Shown here piece after piece: positions 61,766 through 64,000 of a DNA stretch of 64,000 nt. The stretch is from positions 682,001-746,000 of the forward strand of contig NC_049916.1 of the NCBI RefSeq assembly GCF_001411555.2, written 5' to 3'. The notes beneath the pieces were generated by a model, which searched no databases, was not told where the DNA came from, and saw only the letters and a list, made by a program, of their open reading frames with translations. A program made the position numbers and the translations under genes. How positions within the stretch are numbered: position 1 is the first letter of the stretch; the number at the start of each line of letters is the position of its first letter. This DNA comes from Juglans regia (lineage: Eukaryota; Streptophyta; Magnoliopsida; Fagales; Juglandaceae).

Positions 61766-62488
61766 TTATGGAATGAAAGGAAGACATATATGTGTGTGTA
61801 TATATATACCTATGGATCTTTTGCAATGGAGAACTGCCTCGTAAATTGAACTCTCAGAGTCACAAGATCTGCGCCGATGATCCGATGGATAAGCTACACT
61901 AATTCGAGGAGATGTTCTGGACCAGTATGCCCAGTTCTTAACTCTCTTACCAACAACTTCAGCTTTAGAACTTCTTGATTTGTTTCCACCGAGTCTTCGA
62001 AGGAATGGCCTAAGAAAATCCAAGTACTTTTGAAAGATGTGCTTTGCCATTCTTCGACATGACCTTCTAAGGGAAGAGCAGTAAGGATTATTTTCAGCTG
62101 CAGGAACAAGGAGTTTTGGTGCATGCAGGGAATAGGCCGATGGCAGAGCAGAAGTGGAATGATCTGAGGTGGCCTCGTAATATGCCTCCATCTTCAAGGT
62201 GTCCACAAAAAGAGGCATAAGATAGCCATCGGAGAAGAGCTCATCTGCATGAACAAGAGCGAGAGGAGACTCATGCGAAATAGGGAAGTCAAACTTGAAA
62301 TCTTGAGAGTTTCTGAAGAATCTCTTGGAGGCTGTCATTGTTGGGTCCATCTCGATGAAAGAAGCTTCATCGGAGGCGTCCAGTGAGGATCTGAAGGAGT
62401 TATCTAGGCTTAAATCTAGAGATGGTTTCAGGTTCACCAACCAACTGTACGAAAAGCTTTCAATTGAAAGAGGATGTGAAGCTTCCAT
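61766..62488 (-). CDS. Membrane-associated kinase regulator, MAKR6-like
   Basis: Small, largely disordered plant regulator tied to receptor-kinase signalling at the plasma membrane (relatives: BKI1 and the MAKRs). The 240-aa frame starts at ATG 62488. Visible marks: SFSYSWLVNLKPSL (9-22), a Ser/Asp-rich stretch with EASFIEMDP, a conserved core FDFPIS...SPLALVHADELFSDGYLMPLFV (70-96), a basic stretch SSLRRSCRRMAKHIFQKYLDFLRPFLRRLGGNKSRSSK (about 138-175) that could bind acidic lipids, and the C-terminal SPRISVAYP and SCDSESSIYEAVLHCKRS. The last 11 residues (IGIYIHTH...) do not look conserved; a donor site (GTATATATATAC) lies just there, so a short second exon is possible. The TATA box is 100 bases upstream. 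Confidence 0.85.
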   Translation of the reverse strand: MEASHPLSIESFSYSWLVNLKPSLDLSLDNSFRSSLDASDEASFIEMDPTMTASKRFFRNSQDFKFDFPISHESPLALVHADELFSDGYLMPLFVDTLKMEAYYEATSDHSTSALPSAYSLHAPKLLVPAAENNPYCSSLRRSCRRMAKHIFQKYLDFLRPFLRRLGGNKSRSSKAEVVGKRVKNWAYWSRTSPRISVAYPSDHRRRSCDSESSIYEAVLHCKRSIGIYIHTHICLPFIP

Positions 62489-62590
62489 GAATGTCGGCCT
62501 ATTAAGGTATGTAAGGAATACGAGGAAGGAAGAACAAGAACAAGAACAAATATAAACACTACTACAGCAAGGGAAAAATGAACAAGCTGG

Positions 62591-62596
62591 TTTATA
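62591..62596 (-). promoter_or_regulatory. Candidate TATA box of the MAKR gene
   Basis: TATAAA on the minus strand (within GCTATAAACC), about 103 bases before the ATG, followed by a pyrimidine-rich stretch where transcription would start. Confidence 0.5.
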
Positions 62597-62599
62597 GCA

Positions 62600-64000
62600 A
62601 GCAAAGGCCCCTCCTACTGTATATATATATCATGTATTATGTAACATATCTTTGATATGAATAATTTCATCTCCTATTTCTCCACGAAATTGATTGTGTG
62701 GTTGTCTAATGTCTTGCTTAGAGACAAGGGATTTTAATAATTGAAAAAGAGAAGAGAAAAGAAACAGAAATGTGAGCCCCCCCATCAATGTACTGTTGCA
62801 TCAATAGCTGACCCCACTGTTTTTTTTCCCTTTCAATATATGAAGATGAGATGAGAAACAGAATCAGCTCCATGCATGACCCTTTGAAATTAAAATAAGA
62901 AGAGATTGATCAAGTGTCGTGCTTTTAAATTCTTATAAACCTATATATAATTCATAGGAGTAAAGTAATTAGAAGGAAATCAGTGTTCATTGGAAGCAGG
63001 TTCATGCTTGCTTGTTGCATTAATTTTCCTAACTACTCTAAAATAGAAAATAAACAGAGCACAATCAGTTTTATTAATTTAATTTTTTTTCTCTAGTAAT
63101 CCTAATATTATATTCATTCTCGACCATTGGATGAGGCTATCTTAGCTTGCTCTCTTTTGTCCTCATCTTTTCATGTTATTTTTGTGCCAAATTTGGAGTG
63201 GGTATGACCATTTTGAAAGGACGATTTCACCAATATGATGATGCTTACATCCTAGCGACTTCTGGACAAGGCTCAACCTCAATGATATGATATTAATTTG
63301 ATTGTACTAAGTTGGTAAGTTGCCTATGAATGCCCTAGGTTTTTTTTTTTTCAATCAAACTTGCATTGAATTAAAAAATAGACTGTAAGAGGAGAGGGCG
63401 AGGGACCAGACAAAAATCCCTTCACAGAAAATATAGTGCACATAATAAAAAACAAAATAAAAAGGGGTGATGAGACCAAAAAATTGGACCCAAACTTAGG
63501 GGACTGCTGCAATAACTGTTTTAAAATCTAACTAATGGATTTGTCAAATGCGATTATGATCCGCATTCGTGAAAGCAACATTACAACCATCTGATTAAGA
63601 GTCGTTGACGAAGGTCTTTACATCCTTTTTTTCTAGATTCTCGATTAGGGAAAAGTAGTAACATAGCCAGATAGCTAGAATCGAGTAGTCTGAATGGCTG
63701 GTGGTCTTTCAGAGGGACGCGCGGCGGAGCTGACATCTATGCTACACATCGGTGCGAATGGAGCTTGAGAATTGGAGTCTGAAAGATCCAGAGGTGGAGA
63801 GTCCAGATATAATTAGACTGACTTAATAATTAAACCTTTGTAACACATTTTTTTTCTTAGGAACAAAATATAGGAATTTTTCTATATCATATTCGAAATT
63901 AAATTCATCTGTTTTAGAATAAAACATATCACGAACTAAGGTAATGAATAAGAGACTACTCTACATGTATAATAATTTTTTTTTTTTTAAAAAGAAAAAA
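62600..64000. other. Upstream of the MAKR gene; window end
   Basis: Promoter-proximal DNA with a TA run at 62622-62631, then non-coding sequence. At 63339-63380 a poly-T followed by CAATCAAACTTGCATTGAA looks like the poly-A end of a LINE or SINE in minus direction; the DNA beyond it (to about 63800) shows no protein I recognise. Confidence 0.4.

Noticed and set aside
63339..63800. 5'-truncated LINE or SINE tail
   Set aside because: A poly-T start is suggestive, but no protein, tRNA-like part or target duplication could be found, so it is only mentioned in the spacer entry.

Overview
This window is nuclear DNA of a dicot, most likely a woody Fagales species of the walnut family. The signs are split genes with GT-AG introns, AT-rich spacers with TA microsatellites, plant LINEs, Copia elements and TRIMs, and several copies of MITE-like repeats of a kind I associate with walnut, hickory and chestnut. 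The organism call is inference. I found no rRNA, tRNA, CRISPR or prokaryotic genes.

Four host genes can be supported. On the minus strand: an F-box protein gene (1009..6513, 6 exons, 301 aa), then an AAA+ ATPase gene of the DAA1/MSP1-like family (8006..16155, 16 exons, 834 aa). On the plus strand: an S-type anion channel of the SLAH2/SLAH3 type (53533..57073, 5 exons, 609 aa). On the minus strand near the right end: a membrane-associated kinase regulator of the MAKR6 type (61766..62488). I joined the exons by eye; every junction keeps the reading frame and the joined lengths fit the families. From memory, Arabidopsis keeps pieces of this order in two places (SLAH2 next to an AAA ATPase on chromosome 4; MAKR5, F-box, AAA ATPase and MAKR6 on chromosome 5), so the window looks like the undivided ancestral block. 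The genes share a neighbourhood, not an obvious pathway.

The 37 kb between the ATPase and channel genes is mostly transposons. A CACTA-like element (20812..34295, 3-bp target duplication TGC) was invaded by a full-length LINE (22022..31347, 12-bp target duplication), which was invaded by a 3.5-kb solo LTR (24585..28133, target duplication CGAGG). Next is a Copia element (34509..38085) with an intact left half of gag-pol, a frameshift, and a deletion removing the rest of pol and all but 36 bp of one LTR. A second full-length LINE in the opposite direction (38891..45934, 11-bp target duplication) carries a hAT-type non-autonomous element of ACCGG repeats (41152..41892) and a 647-bp solo LTR (42490..43136). 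A truncated Copia element (49626..52018) lies upstream of the channel gene.

Smaller elements include two TRIMs of one family (17653..17973 and 60773..61103), a hAT-type element in a channel-gene intron (55748..56298), and at least eight MITE-like copies. I see no coding system new to science; the nested, datable insertion history and the conserved gene block are the main points of interest.
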